Below are positions 41,646 to 49,535 of a DNA stretch of 64,000 bases, one piece after another (the first letter of the stretch is position 1; the number at the start of each line of letters is the position of its first letter). A program made the translations under genes and the position numbers. The stretch is from a virus. Location of the stretch: IMG/VR virus record IMGVR_UViG_3300008448_000017, positions 38,277 to 102,276 of that record; one strand, 5' to 3'. Below the pieces are notes generated by a model. That model did no database searches, had not been told where the DNA came from, and was given only the letters and a program-made list of their open reading frames with translations.

Positions 41646-42314
41646 TTAACCGATTGTAGTTGCACCTTTGATTCGGAGTTTTCCTGTTATGTTGATTCCT
41701 CCGTTACCTCCAGTTAAATCTAAACCAATTAAATTCCATCCTTTACCTACCAACGCATCGTAATCTGCTGTTCCAGCCGATGTTCTACCATTGATTGTAA
41801 AGAATTGACCATTTTCAACACCATTGGCATTAAGTTGATCCAATATTGAATTGTTGGATACCGCAGTCATTGGGTTAGTTAATGTTCCATATGCATCGGC
41901 CAAATATAAATTAGTTAAGGATACCATAGGAGAAACATCTAATGATGTTAAGAGGTTACCAAATAAAACCAAATAATTTAAACCTGATAGACCTGTACCA
42001 TTAAATGAGGTTAATTGGTTATTACCTAAATCCAAATAATTTAAACCTGATAGACCTGTACCATTAAATGAGGTTAATTGGTTATCATATAAATACAAAT
42101 AAGTTATATTCCCACTAACTGTTCCATCAGATAAACATGGAATGATTGTGAATTCACCATTTGCATTTGCTACAGTAATAGTTTGATTACCACTATATTG
42201 GTTAAATACACTTGAATCAGATCCATCGTGATTATATTTCCAATATCCTGTTGATGTTTGAACATAAATGGTAATGTCTTGACCAACTGCTTTGGATGTT
42301 ATGAATGTTGCCAT
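41646..42314 (-). CDS. Leucine-rich-repeat virion-type protein
   Basis: 222-residue protein with three parts: an N-terminal beta domain (1-65, 'DITIYVQTSTGYWKYNHDGS'), three leucine-rich repeats of 21 residues (about 70-135; YLYLYDNQLTSFNGTGLSGLN and two further copies), and a C-terminal domain ending 'GGINITGKLRIKGATTIG'. The ending resembles structural genes nearby. LRR units bind proteins or glycans in bacteria and phages, so this may be a receptor-binding accessory. Two repeats are identical at DNA level over 54 bases, so the array grew recently. It is not recognised as a named family. Confidence 0.78.
   Translation of the reverse strand: MATFITSKAVGQDITIYVQTSTGYWKYNHDGSDSSVFNQYSGNQTITVANANGEFTIIPCLSDGTVSGNITYLYLYDNQLTSFNGTGLSGLNYLDLGNNQLTSFNGTGLSGLNYLVLFGNLLTSLDVSPMVSLTNLYLADAYGTLTNPMTAVSNNSILDQLNANGVENGQFFTINGRTSAGTADYDALVGKGWNLIGLDLTGGNGGINITGKLRIKGATTIG
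41969..42085 (-). repeat. Recent LRR duplication, two identical 54-bp copies
   Basis: Copies at 41969-42022 and 42032-42085, period 63 bases (one 21-residue LRR unit), identical by eye. The 9 bases between them code for the variable residues of the repeat. Confidence 0.85.
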
Positions 42315-42344
42315 AGTTTTTTATTTTTTTAAACGTTTAATTTA

Positions 42345-42355
42345 TTATAATTATT
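42345..42355 (-). promoter_or_regulatory. Promoter-like motif AATAATTATAA
   Basis: One mismatch from the recurring motif on the minus strand, 30 bases before the LRR gene and just after the terminator of the 1030-aa fibre gene. Confidence 0.4.
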
Positions 42356-42361
42356 TAAAAA

Positions 42362-42387
42362 ACATCAAGGAGCGTCCCCCTTGATGT
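42362..42387 (-). terminator. Rho-independent terminator after 1030-aa fibre gene
   Basis: Perfect 9-bp stem ACATCAAGG/CCTTGATGT with an 8-base loop, followed on the minus strand by a T5 tract. A second hairpin with 7-bp arms (GGGAGGA/TCCTCCC, 42405-42426) lies between it and the fibre stop. Confidence 0.88.
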
Positions 42388-42404
42388 AATTTTGTTTAGA
42401 TATT

Positions 42405-42426
42405 GGGAGGAGTATTTCATCCTCCC
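42405..42426 (-). terminator. Second hairpin after 1030-aa fibre gene
   Basis: Seven-bp perfect stem with an 8-base loop, 26 bases after the fibre stop. The U-tract following is poor, so it may stabilise the mRNA 3' end more than stop transcription. Confidence 0.5.
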
Positions 42427-42451
42427 TTTATCTTGTTTTAATCGTTATGGA

Positions 42452-45400
42452 TTAATATACTCCGTAGATCACTACTTTATCACCTGTTTCAGGTGCTGAA
42501 GTAAAATTAAATGTACCACCCCCACTATAGGTGTAATCTACACCAGCCTCTTGTAATAGACCGTTTAGGTATACTGTATCTGAGCCAGCTCTAATACCAG
42601 TTTCCAATTGAAACTCAACGTTTGTTCCATTGATAGCCCCAGTGTAAGATGCTCTCTTGAAGTAAATTGCTTCAACATCATCCACCAATGCTGACAATTC
42701 AGTTGAAATTTCAGCAAATGAATCAATTGATGTAAGATCTGTGTTAGCGATTAGGTAAGATACTTCAGTAGACAATGCAACTTCCAATGAATCCTCAGCT
42801 GCTTCAGCACGAGATACTTCAGAAGAAATAGCCGCCATCACGTCAACACCACCAACAGTTAATGTATCACTAACTTCAACATTACTGTTGAATGTGTACA
42901 TTCCAGATGCAGGAGCAGCAATAGCAGCTTTCAAACGGATTGTGTTAGTTGCAGTGTCAAGACTGATTGTAGCGTTATCAACATCAGCTAAACTATCAAT
43001 GTCAGAAGACAATTGAGCTTCCAATGAAGTGTCAACAGATGTAAGTGAAACAACTTGTGAAGATATTTCAGTTGACAATGATTCATCACCAGCGATACGT
43101 GATGATTCTTCAGCAGATACAGCAGCAGCTCTATCAACGATTTCAGTTGAAAGGTTTGCAGCGATTGAACCTTCAGCAGCAATAGCTCTTGATTCTTCAG
43201 CGTCAACGTCAGCGATACGAGCAGATGTTTCAGCAGACAAGTCAGATGCCAATGAACCATCAGCAGCAACACGTAAAGATGCTTCTGTAGATACAGCAGA
43301 TTCACGGTTAGCAATCTCAGAAGACAAATCAGAAGTCAATACTGCTTCAGCAGACATTGCTCTTGTTTCCTCAGCGTTAACATCAGAGATACGAGCTTCA
43401 ATTTCACTTGACAAGTCAAGAGCAACAGATGCATCACCTGAGATACGTGCAACCTCTTCAGTAGAGATAGCAGCTTCACGGTCAGCGATTTCTGAAGATA
43501 GGTCTCCAGCAATTGAATTATCAGCGGCCAAACGGATAGATGCCTCATTGTCAACAGCTGCAGTAGCTGCAGTAGCCAATGAAGTGATAGCTCCGTTCAA
43601 GTCGCCATCTGCGCTTTGGAATGCTCCAACAATCTCAGTCAATGAATCAATTGCAGCAGGGTCTGTGTTAGAGATTACAAAATCAACTTTTGTATTCAAT
43701 GACAATTCAGCACTTGTAGCACGAGATGCTTCAGCAGACAAATTAGAAGCCAATGAACCTTCAGCAGCGATAGCTCTTGATTCTTCAGCGTCAACATCAG
43801 CGATACGAAGCGATGCTTCAGCGTCGATATTGTTTTGAAGTGAAATTTCACCAACTACTCTTGTAGATGCTTCAGCAGAAATAGCTGAATCTACAGATGC
43901 GTTAGCGTTTGATAGGTCAGTACCAATTTTAGTTTCCAATGAACCTTCAGCAGCTGTAGCACGAGATGCTTCAGCAGACAAGTCAGATGCAAGAGATGCA
44001 TCACCAGATACTCTTGAAGATGCTTCAGCAGATACTGCAGCAGCTCTATCAACTAGTTCAGAAGAAAGGTTAGATGCGATAGAAGCGTCACCAGCAACAC
44101 GAGCAGAAGCTTCAGCAGATACTGCAGCAGCACGATCAACGATTTCTGTTGAAAGGTTAGATGCGATAGAAGCATCAGCAGCTAAACGGATAGAAGCCTC
44201 AGCTGAATCAGCAGCAGCCATTGCTGTAGCTAATGAACCTTCAGCAGCGATTGCACGAGATTCTTCAGCGTCAACGTCTGCAATACGAGCAGAAGTTTCT
44301 GAAGATAGGTCAGCAGTGATTGATTGGTCAGCAGCCAAACGAGTTGAAGCTTCAGCAGATACTGCAGCAGCACGATCAACTAGTTCAGTTGAAAGACCAG
44401 CAGCAATTGAAGCATCACCTGATACTCTTGCAGATTCCTCAGCAGATACTGCAGATGTTCTATCAACGATTTCAGTTGACAAGTTAGCAGCGATTGAAGC
44501 GTCAGCAGCAACACGACCTTCTTGTTCTTGAACAAGTTTGTAGTCAGCTACAGCAACTACAGATGCATCAGCAATTGACATTTGTTCCATCAATGAGCTG
44601 TCCATTTCATCAACATACATTTCCAATGAATACTCAGCGCTTGCAGCACGAGCAATTTCAGAAGACAAATCAGAAGCCAATGAACCTTCAGCAGCTGTAG
44701 CACGAGATGCTTCAGCAGATACTGCAGCTTCACGGTTTGCTGTTTCTGTAGACAAATCAGCGTTAACTGAAGCGTCACCTGAAATACGAGCAGCTTCTTC
44801 CAAAGATACTGCAGATTCGCGGTCAGCGATTTCTGAAGAAAGATCACCTGCGATTGACTGGTCAGCAGCCAAACGAATAGATGCTTCATTATCAACAGCT
44901 GTTGTTGCTGCAGTAGCCAAAGATGTGATAGCACCATTTAGGTCACCATCAGCTGATTGGAACGCTCCAACGATTTCAGTCAATGAATCAATTGCTGCAG
45001 GATCAACGTTAGAGATAACGTAATCTACTTTAGTGTTTAATGAAGTTTCTGCACTTGTTGCACGAGATACTTCTGCAGACAATGCTGTGTTGATAGAAGC
45101 ATCAGCTACACTCATTGCAGCCGCTACTGACTCATCACCAACAATACGTAAAGATGCTTCAGCATCAATGTTATTTTGTAATGAAGTTTCAGCAACAATT
45201 GCACGTGATTCCTCAGCGTCAACGTCTGCGATACGGTTAGCTACTTCTGTAGAAAGGTTAGCTGCAAGTGATTCGTCACCAGCAACACGAGAAGATGCTT
45301 CAGCAGATACTGCTGCTGCGCGGCTAGATGCTTCAGAAGAAAGATCTGCAGCTACAGATGCATCACCAGCGATACGGTTAGATACCTCAGCGGACATATC

Positions 45401-45544
45401 AACGCTAGCTTGAGTATCAATGGATGTTACAACGGATTGTAAACCATCGATATCAGCAACGACGATACCAACTGGGGCAGTAATTTGTGCGTTGTCCAAT
45501 ATTAAATCGGACTGTCTATTTAAGACAATTTTAGTTTCTGCCAT
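42452..45544 (-). CDS. Very long repetitive fibre protein (1030 aa)
   Basis: Fibre-like protein built of Ala/Ser/Glu/Asp-rich repeats of about 11 and 22 residues, such as AAVSAEASSRVAGDESLAAN and RIADVDAEESRAIAAEGSLA, spanning about residues 45-880. The regular pattern fits a long trimeric coiled-coil shaft. A longer block with AAIDSLTEIVGAFQSADGDL occurs twice (about 200-235 and 615-650), so the gene has large internal duplications. The C-terminal 70 residues (FKRASYTGAINGTNVEFQLE, then YLNGLLQEAGVDYTYSGG) are a separate module shared with the 235-aa protein at 45.9 kb. Followed by a strong terminator. Confidence 0.82.
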   Translation of the reverse strand: MAETKIVLNRQSDLILDNAQITAPVGIVVADIDGLQSVVTSIDTQASVDMSAEVSNRIAGDASVAADLSSEASSRAAAVSAEASSRVAGDESLAANLSTEVANRIADVDAEESRAIVAETSLQNNIDAEASLRIVGDESVAAAMSVADASINTALSAEVSRATSAETSLNTKVDYVISNVDPAAIDSLTEIVGAFQSADGDLNGAITSLATAATTAVDNEASIRLAADQSIAGDLSSEIADRESAVSLEEAARISGDASVNADLSTETANREAAVSAEASRATAAEGSLASDLSSEIARAASAEYSLEMYVDEMDSSLMEQMSIADASVVAVADYKLVQEQEGRVAADASIAANLSTEIVDRTSAVSAEESARVSGDASIAAGLSTELVDRAAAVSAEASTRLAADQSITADLSSETSARIADVDAEESRAIAAEGSLATAMAAADSAEASIRLAADASIASNLSTEIVDRAAAVSAEASARVAGDASIASNLSSELVDRAAAVSAEASSRVSGDASLASDLSAEASRATAAEGSLETKIGTDLSNANASVDSAISAEASTRVVGEISLQNNIDAEASLRIADVDAEESRAIAAEGSLASNLSAEASRATSAELSLNTKVDFVISNTDPAAIDSLTEIVGAFQSADGDLNGAITSLATAATAAVDNEASIRLAADNSIAGDLSSEIADREAAISTEEVARISGDASVALDLSSEIEARISDVNAEETRAMSAEAVLTSDLSSEIANRESAVSTEASLRVAADGSLASDLSAETSARIADVDAEESRAIAAEGSIAANLSTEIVDRAAAVSAEESSRIAGDESLSTEISSQVVSLTSVDTSLEAQLSSDIDSLADVDNATISLDTATNTIRLKAAIAAPASGMYTFNSNVEVSDTLTVGGVDVMAAISSEVSRAEAAEDSLEVALSTEVSYLIANTDLTSIDSFAEISTELSALVDDVEAIYFKRASYTGAINGTNVEFQLETGIRAGSDTVYLNGLLQEAGVDYTYSGGGTFNFTSAPETGDKVVIYGVY
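42650..45410 (-). repeat. Coding repeats of the 1030-aa fibre shaft
   Basis: Imperfect 33-bp and 66-bp units encoding (A/E)-rich coiled-coil repeats, with two about 350-bp blocks (near 43.5-43.75 and 44.8-45.05 kb) nearly alike at protein level, including the DGDLNGAITSLATAAT segment. This indicates segmental duplication in the gene. Confidence 0.8.
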
Positions 45545-45640
45545 TTTTTTTAAGTTTTAAACAGTTAAATAAATAAATAAAAGTGTGAACCAGAGTGTTT
45601 CCCTTAAATTTTTGACAATAAAATCCTATAAAGGAAAATA

Positions 45641-45871
45641 TTACCTGTTAAATAAGAGGTTTTTAAGGTTCTTTATGGCGTTTGTATAAGCCAAAGGTTC
45701 GCACGAACCCGTTTCTGTTAAATACTCATCTACATGGGATAGTAGTTCGGGACTAGATACAAATACGAATGTAGATTTTTTGCTTGATTTTTCTACGGTG
45801 AATTTGTGCCCCTTGATCTTAAGGTAGGCTGTTAAATATAAATCTGATGTTGAATATACTTCTGGATTCAT
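45641..45871 (-). CDS. Small hypothetical protein (DUF5659-like)
   Basis: 76-residue protein: YSTSDLYLTAYLKIKGHKFT, then VFVSSPELLSHVDEYLTETG, ending YTNAIKNLKNLLFNR. The order 'ysTsdLyLAAyLk..G' followed by a phenylalanine-rich strand and 'Y..AIKNLKN' resembles DUF5659 as I remember it, a small family in phages and bacteria with unknown function. It lies between two fibre-type genes but has no structural-repeat character. A weak promoter-like CATACGTATAATAAAA lies 15-25 bases upstream. Confidence 0.68.
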   Translation of the reverse strand: MNPEVYSTSDLYLTAYLKIKGHKFTVEKSSKKSTFVFVSSPELLSHVDEYLTETGSCEPLAYTNAIKNLKNLLFNR

Positions 45872-45908
45872 CTAAATAGTCTTGTTTTATTATACGTATG
45901 AAGGATTT

Positions 45909-46616
45909 CTATAAAATATAATAGTACGTACAACGAAGTTTCATTGTGGATAAAGGTGCATCCATGAACGTAATTACGGAGCTAGATATATTGTAATCTC
46001 CACCGCTCTCTTGCAATACACCATTCAAATATATGTGCTCACTTTCCTCAACGGGTGTATGGTTTAATGTAAAGGTCATGTTATTCCCGTCAATACTTCC
46101 ACTAGGTTGTTCTTTGTCTTTAAATACTTTTACAGGGGAAGAATCTTGGTAGTAGTATGTGCAACGAAGTTTCATTCCAGGCAATAGTGGATTCGAAAAG
46201 GTAATGAGAGAGCCAGATATGGAATAGTCGTTGTCTTTGTCCTCAATAAGAACGCCATTTAAATAAATATGATCGCTACCTAAAATAGGTTTATGTAAAA
46301 GTGTATATGTTGTGTTAATTCCATCAATATTTCCCGTAGGAATTTCTTTGTTTGAAAACAATTTGTTTGATCCGATTGAGCGAGCAGTTGTCTCTAAATT
46401 TCCAATTTGTATACTTTGTGAAACAAAAGAGCCAGATATATCTTTGAGGGATTGGGATACAAATGTAAATGAGGAAGTAATTTGAGATATAACATTTGTA
46501 ACATCTCCCATCATAGCCAAAACATCTCCCGAAATATCAATGGTGGTTGAAACCACATTTCTATTTTTAAATTGGTTTAGATATTTACGTGGTTGGTTTG
46601 TTGGAAAATCTGCCAT
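45909..46616 (-). CDS. Modular structural protein with two C-terminal fibre modules
   Basis: 235-residue protein. The frame opens at 46631, but the start at 46616 (MADFPTNQPRKYLNQFKNRN) follows the upstream stop with no overlap. Residues 20-95 are helical (QITSSFTFVSQSLKDISGSF). The C-terminal part has two tandem copies of a 60-residue module: GNIDGINTTYTLLHKPILGS, DHIYLNGVLIEDKDNDYSIS, then the same with GSIDGNNMTFTLNHTPVEES. The module also closes the 1030-aa fibre. Probably a fibre-attachment or neck-associated protein. Confidence 0.75.
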   Translation of the reverse strand: MADFPTNQPRKYLNQFKNRNVVSTTIDISGDVLAMMGDVTNVISQITSSFTFVSQSLKDISGSFVSQSIQIGNLETTARSIGSNKLFSNKEIPTGNIDGINTTYTLLHKPILGSDHIYLNGVLIEDKDNDYSISGSLITFSNPLLPGMKLRCTYYYQDSSPVKVFKDKEQPSGSIDGNNMTFTLNHTPVEESEHIYLNGVLQESGGDYNISSSVITFMDAPLSTMKLRCTYYYIL

Positions 46617-46617
46617 A

Positions 46618-47139
46618 TTATAAACGTTCACGAGTTATTGCTACACGATCAGCAGGTACATAATGTGCTTGACATATTACAGAAATACTTGAGCCAAAGT
46701 TTTCCAATCCTGGGTTCAATGGGTTATTTCCATTGTCATCGTAGTTAGGGTATGCAGGGTTTTTACCTACAAAGTATTGGTTGGCATTTGTGTTATCTAC
46801 TTCATAGTATCCTTCTTGGTACATGATGATATCTCCTACTTCAGGTACTAGATTTGCATCAACCAAATCATCCAAGAAGAATCTAAATTCAGTATTCCAT
46901 GAGAAATCTACACCGAATTCATCTATTGGGTTGGTTTGGGCTTCTCTAGATATAAGTGCATTAAAGAGTACAGGTGCTTCATAGAATTTCTCACCTGCTG
47001 ATTCACCATACATGTTTACTTTGGTTTGAGTTAAATTCAATTTATAGTAAACACATTGTTGTGTGATAACATCCCATAGCAACTCGCGGTTGAGGTGTCT
47101 AAAAAGTGAAATATCTCTTGCAGATCCAAATAATGCCAT
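46618..47139 (-). CDS. Neck protein (T4 gp14-like)
   Basis: 173-residue protein, shorter than T4 gp14 (256). It follows the gp13-like gene directly, with a 10-base gap. Its N-terminal third (SARDISLFRHLNRELLWDVI) is helical, then 'NMYGESAGEKFYEAPVLFNAL', and a segment 'LVPEVGDIIMYQEGYYEVDNTNA' that resembles the T4 gp14 stretch '[21 protein letters not shown]'. gp13 and gp14 close the head after DNA packaging and connect the tail. The assignment rests on this local resemblance and gene order. Confidence 0.68.
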   Translation of the reverse strand: MALFGSARDISLFRHLNRELLWDVITQQCVYYKLNLTQTKVNMYGESAGEKFYEAPVLFNALISREAQTNPIDEFGVDFSWNTEFRFFLDDLVDANLVPEVGDIIMYQEGYYEVDNTNANQYFVGKNPAYPNYDDNGNNPLNPGLENFGSSISVICQAHYVPADRVAITRERL

Positions 47140-47149
47140 GTTATCTTAT

Positions 47150-48304
47150 TTATCCAATGAATATAGGCCATGGAACATTGTTGAGTTCCTGTTTCAAAAA
47201 TTCAGCTTCAGCTGCTTTTCTCTCCAATAGTTTTTGACGGGATGAATTATCAAAATAGTCTCGTAAACGCGTTATAAGCGCATCACGATCCGCTGTCGCC
47301 GAAGCAATCAAATCACTTTGGTTAAGCGTTACTTCCGCGTTTGGAATAGGTATAGATGAATATTTTCCCCTAACATACCCCAAAATTTCTTTAACTACAG
47401 CTAAAGCATACTCAAATATCCATTGTCTACCAATTGAGTTAATTTGAGAATATGTTGGATTAGAATATGGTACTTGTGAAATATTTGTAATTGAACCTCC
47501 ATTAGCTGCATTATTTACATATGGATTGTTTCTATCTGATTTTTTAATATATTGTACCCATAGTTTGGTTTGGAAGTTTCCTGGTATAGGGAATATTTTC
47601 AAATGGTTGTTTACTAGTTCAAAAGAATATTGTGACTTTCTAATTTGATCGTTAAATTCAATAGCTTGTAGTTTCTGCAAGTCATAGTTCATTGGCATCA
47701 TCAAAAAGTTGATGGCAGGTGAATATCCACCGAATCCAAAACTATCCAATAATTGCATCATCCCTGTACCTGTACCAGCGTATGGATCAAAGTATCGTAC
47801 GATTGCAGGTGGTGCTTCGTAGTATACACGTTTAATTTCAAGATCACCTTCAGCTATACCCAATTCCAGTGCCCATTCAGTCAAATTATAGTTTTGTTGT
47901 CCTGGTGTTAATTGAATTGATCCTGAATAGTAGGAAACTGTTCCACCAACACCAGCTTCAACTCCATATTGATCAGCTAAACGAACTATAGTTGCTAGGT
48001 TTGGTTGTGGTAAACTGTTGTTTGCGGATTCTATTGTTAAAGGAGCACCTTGAAAAGACAAGAAATTCTCTTGTGCTTGGTATGCATATAATTCGTTTCC
48101 GTAAGTGGTAATTGCTTCCTCAAACGCTGCATAAAAATTGATATCCTGTAGTTCTATTTCAACTATTGGATATCCCAATCTACGTGAGGCAAATACAGCA
48201 AATTTATCTGCGTCTGCTTGAAATTGAGGATCATTATCGTAGAACCCAAACGGAGTTTCTCCGGGTTGAAATGAGCTCGAGCCTGGCCAAATTGGAATAT
48301 TCAT
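47150..48304 (-). CDS. Neck protein (T4 gp13-like)
   Basis: 384 residues (T4 gp13 is 309). It aligns with gp13 at both ends: FASRRLGYPIVEIELQDINF and YAAFEEAITTYGNELYAY near the start (T4: [20 protein letters not shown]), and QWIFEYALAVVKEILGYVRG with a C-terminal 'ATADRDALITRLRDYF' and 'NVPWPIFIG' (T4 ends DPPFGILVG). The inserted middle (about 120-250) is strand-rich. gp13 forms the head-completion ring with gp14. Five bases separate it from the next upstream gene. Confidence 0.82.
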   Translation of the reverse strand: MNIPIWPGSSSFQPGETPFGFYDNDPQFQADADKFAVFASRRLGYPIVEIELQDINFYAAFEEAITTYGNELYAYQAQENFLSFQGAPLTIESANNSLPQPNLATIVRLADQYGVEAGVGGTVSYYSGSIQLTPGQQNYNLTEWALELGIAEGDLEIKRVYYEAPPAIVRYFDPYAGTGTGMMQLLDSFGFGGYSPAINFLMMPMNYDLQKLQAIEFNDQIRKSQYSFELVNNHLKIFPIPGNFQTKLWVQYIKKSDRNNPYVNNAANGGSITNISQVPYSNPTYSQINSIGRQWIFEYALAVVKEILGYVRGKYSSIPIPNAEVTLNQSDLIASATADRDALITRLRDYFDNSSRQKLLERKAAEAEFLKQELNNVPWPIFIG

Positions 48305-48308
48305 ATGT

Positions 48309-48755
48309 TTAAGCGTTTATTAGTACATACTCAACATCTACACTACCACTAAGTGCATACGCTGTAACAAATTCTATATTGTCTCCAAAAGTACCATTAA
48401 AGTTACTTGAGGTAATTTGAGAACCGGCTAGAAATAAAGTGTTGCTTGGTGTCAATTCTTGTGTAAATTGTCCTTGAGATCCACTTAATGTAATTGCAAT
48501 ACTGTTTGTATCATCCAAATTGGTAATTCGAACATATTGTAAACTACTTGAAGGGAATGTACCTGCTCCTGGGTTTACTCCATTTATATTAAATATATTA
48601 ATTGAGGAAGAGTTAGGGCATGTTACTATTCTATGGTCAACGTTGGTAACGTTTTGGATAGAATGAACTACTTCGTTTTTAATTACATTATTGCGAACAA
48701 CTTGCTCTTCTGTAATTTTAATTTTAAATGTTGATGGAGTTAAGGTAGAAGCCAT
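48309..48755 (-). CDS. Structural protein of unknown type (148 aa)
   Basis: Beta-rich protein of Ser/Asn/Thr composition: 'FKIKITEEQVVRNNVIKNEV', 'SINIFNINGVNPGAGTFPSS', 'YVRITNLDDTNSIAITLSGS', and an end 'ALSGSVDVEYVLINA'. The order of strands could be a jelly-roll or immunoglobulin-like domain, as in head decoration or tail accessory proteins. Neither is certain. It is the first gene of the neck block and has an exact promoter-like core (ATATTTATAA) 12 bases upstream. Confidence 0.68.
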   Translation of the reverse strand: MASTLTPSTFKIKITEEQVVRNNVIKNEVVHSIQNVTNVDHRIVTCPNSSSINIFNINGVNPGAGTFPSSSLQYVRITNLDDTNSIAITLSGSQGQFTQELTPSNTLFLAGSQITSSNFNGTFGDNIEFVTAYALSGSVDVEYVLINA

Positions 48756-48767
48756 TTCTATTTTTTG

Positions 48768-48778
48768 TTATAAATATC
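48768..48778 (-). promoter_or_regulatory. Promoter-like motif GATATTTATAA
   Basis: Ten of eleven positions match the recurring motif on the minus strand, 12 bases before the 148-aa structural gene that opens the neck block. Confidence 0.5.
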
Positions 48779-48801
48779 TAAAAATACCTCCTAGTCAATA
48801 T

Positions 48802-49500
48802 TTATCCTCTAATATCTCTATACACCTCCAAAATATGATCTACTATCTCGTGTCTATGATTTGTTTGCAATGTTACAACACCAAACCCAGGTACATCTTT
48901 CATATGTTTACATACAATGTCAAATCCAGAAGTTTTTCTGTCTTTCAAGTCAACTTGAGCTCCATCTCCACAAAATACCATTTTGGAACCATAGCATATA
49001 CGTGTTAAAAGTAGTTCAGTTTGGTTGTCTGTTAAGTTTTGTGCTTCATCCACCACTACTAAACAGTTTGTAAAGTTTCTACCTCGCATAAAAGATACAG
49101 GTACAATTTCGATCTCGCCTTCCGCTATACATTTTTCAATTTTCTCTTTGTTGTATAAACGGTGCATATTCTCGTACACTGGGGCAGTAAATGGGGCTAG
49201 TTTCTCGTTTACATCACCGGGTAAAAAGCCGATGTCTTGTCCTGCTACTACTGTGGGGCGTGTGATGATTATTTTCTCTATTTCTCTACTAAAGAGCATA
49301 TCAAGTGCAACATTAGCTGCTAGTAAAGATTTACCCGAACCTGCTTTACCTTTTAGTACTGTAACAGTATTGTTTAGGATTTGCTCTTTAGCTCGCTTTT
49401 GCTCTTCGTTTAACGAAATTTCAAATTTGATTGGACCTTTGGGTTTTCTTTTTGCTTTAAAAACCTCTTGCGCCTGTGGCGTTCTATTAAAATCGGACAT
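48802..49500 (-). CDS. phoH: PhoH-like ATPase
   Basis: 232-residue P-loop protein of the PhoH family, common in marine and other large phages. Walker A GKAGSGKS (51-58) and Walker B LVVVDEAQN (about 147-155), with RPTVVAGQDIGFLPGDVNEK and the terminal TLQTNHRHEIVDHILEVYRD typical of the family. In bacteria PhoH-type proteins have helicase and RNase associations; the phage role is not settled. The gene sits between the homing endonuclease and the neck block, with a promoter-like element 14 bases upstream, so it can be expressed apart from the structural genes. Confidence 0.92.
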   Translation of the reverse strand: MSDFNRTPQAQEVFKAKRKPKGPIKFEISLNEEQKRAKEQILNNTVTVLKGKAGSGKSLLAANVALDMLFSREIEKIIITRPTVVAGQDIGFLPGDVNEKLAPFTAPVYENMHRLYNKEKIEKCIAEGEIEIVPVSFMRGRNFTNCLVVVDEAQNLTDNQTELLLTRICYGSKMVFCGDGAQVDLKDRKTSGFDIVCKHMKDVPGFGVVTLQTNHRHEIVDHILEVYRDIRG

Positions 49501-49514
49501 ATAACGTTATTTGT

Positions 49515-49525
49515 GTATAAATATA
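49515..49525 (-). promoter_or_regulatory. Promoter-like motif TATATTTATAC
   Basis: Matches the AATATTTATAA core at nine of eleven positions, 14 bases before phoH, directly after the homing endonuclease stop. Confidence 0.4.
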
Positions 49526-49535
49526 TAGTATAGTA

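Noticed and set aside
43029-43838. Long plus-strand Ser/Asp/Ala-rich frame opposite the 1030-aa fibre
   Set aside because: A shadow of the repetitive fibre coding strand, with the same 33-bp periodicity and no start context or domain.
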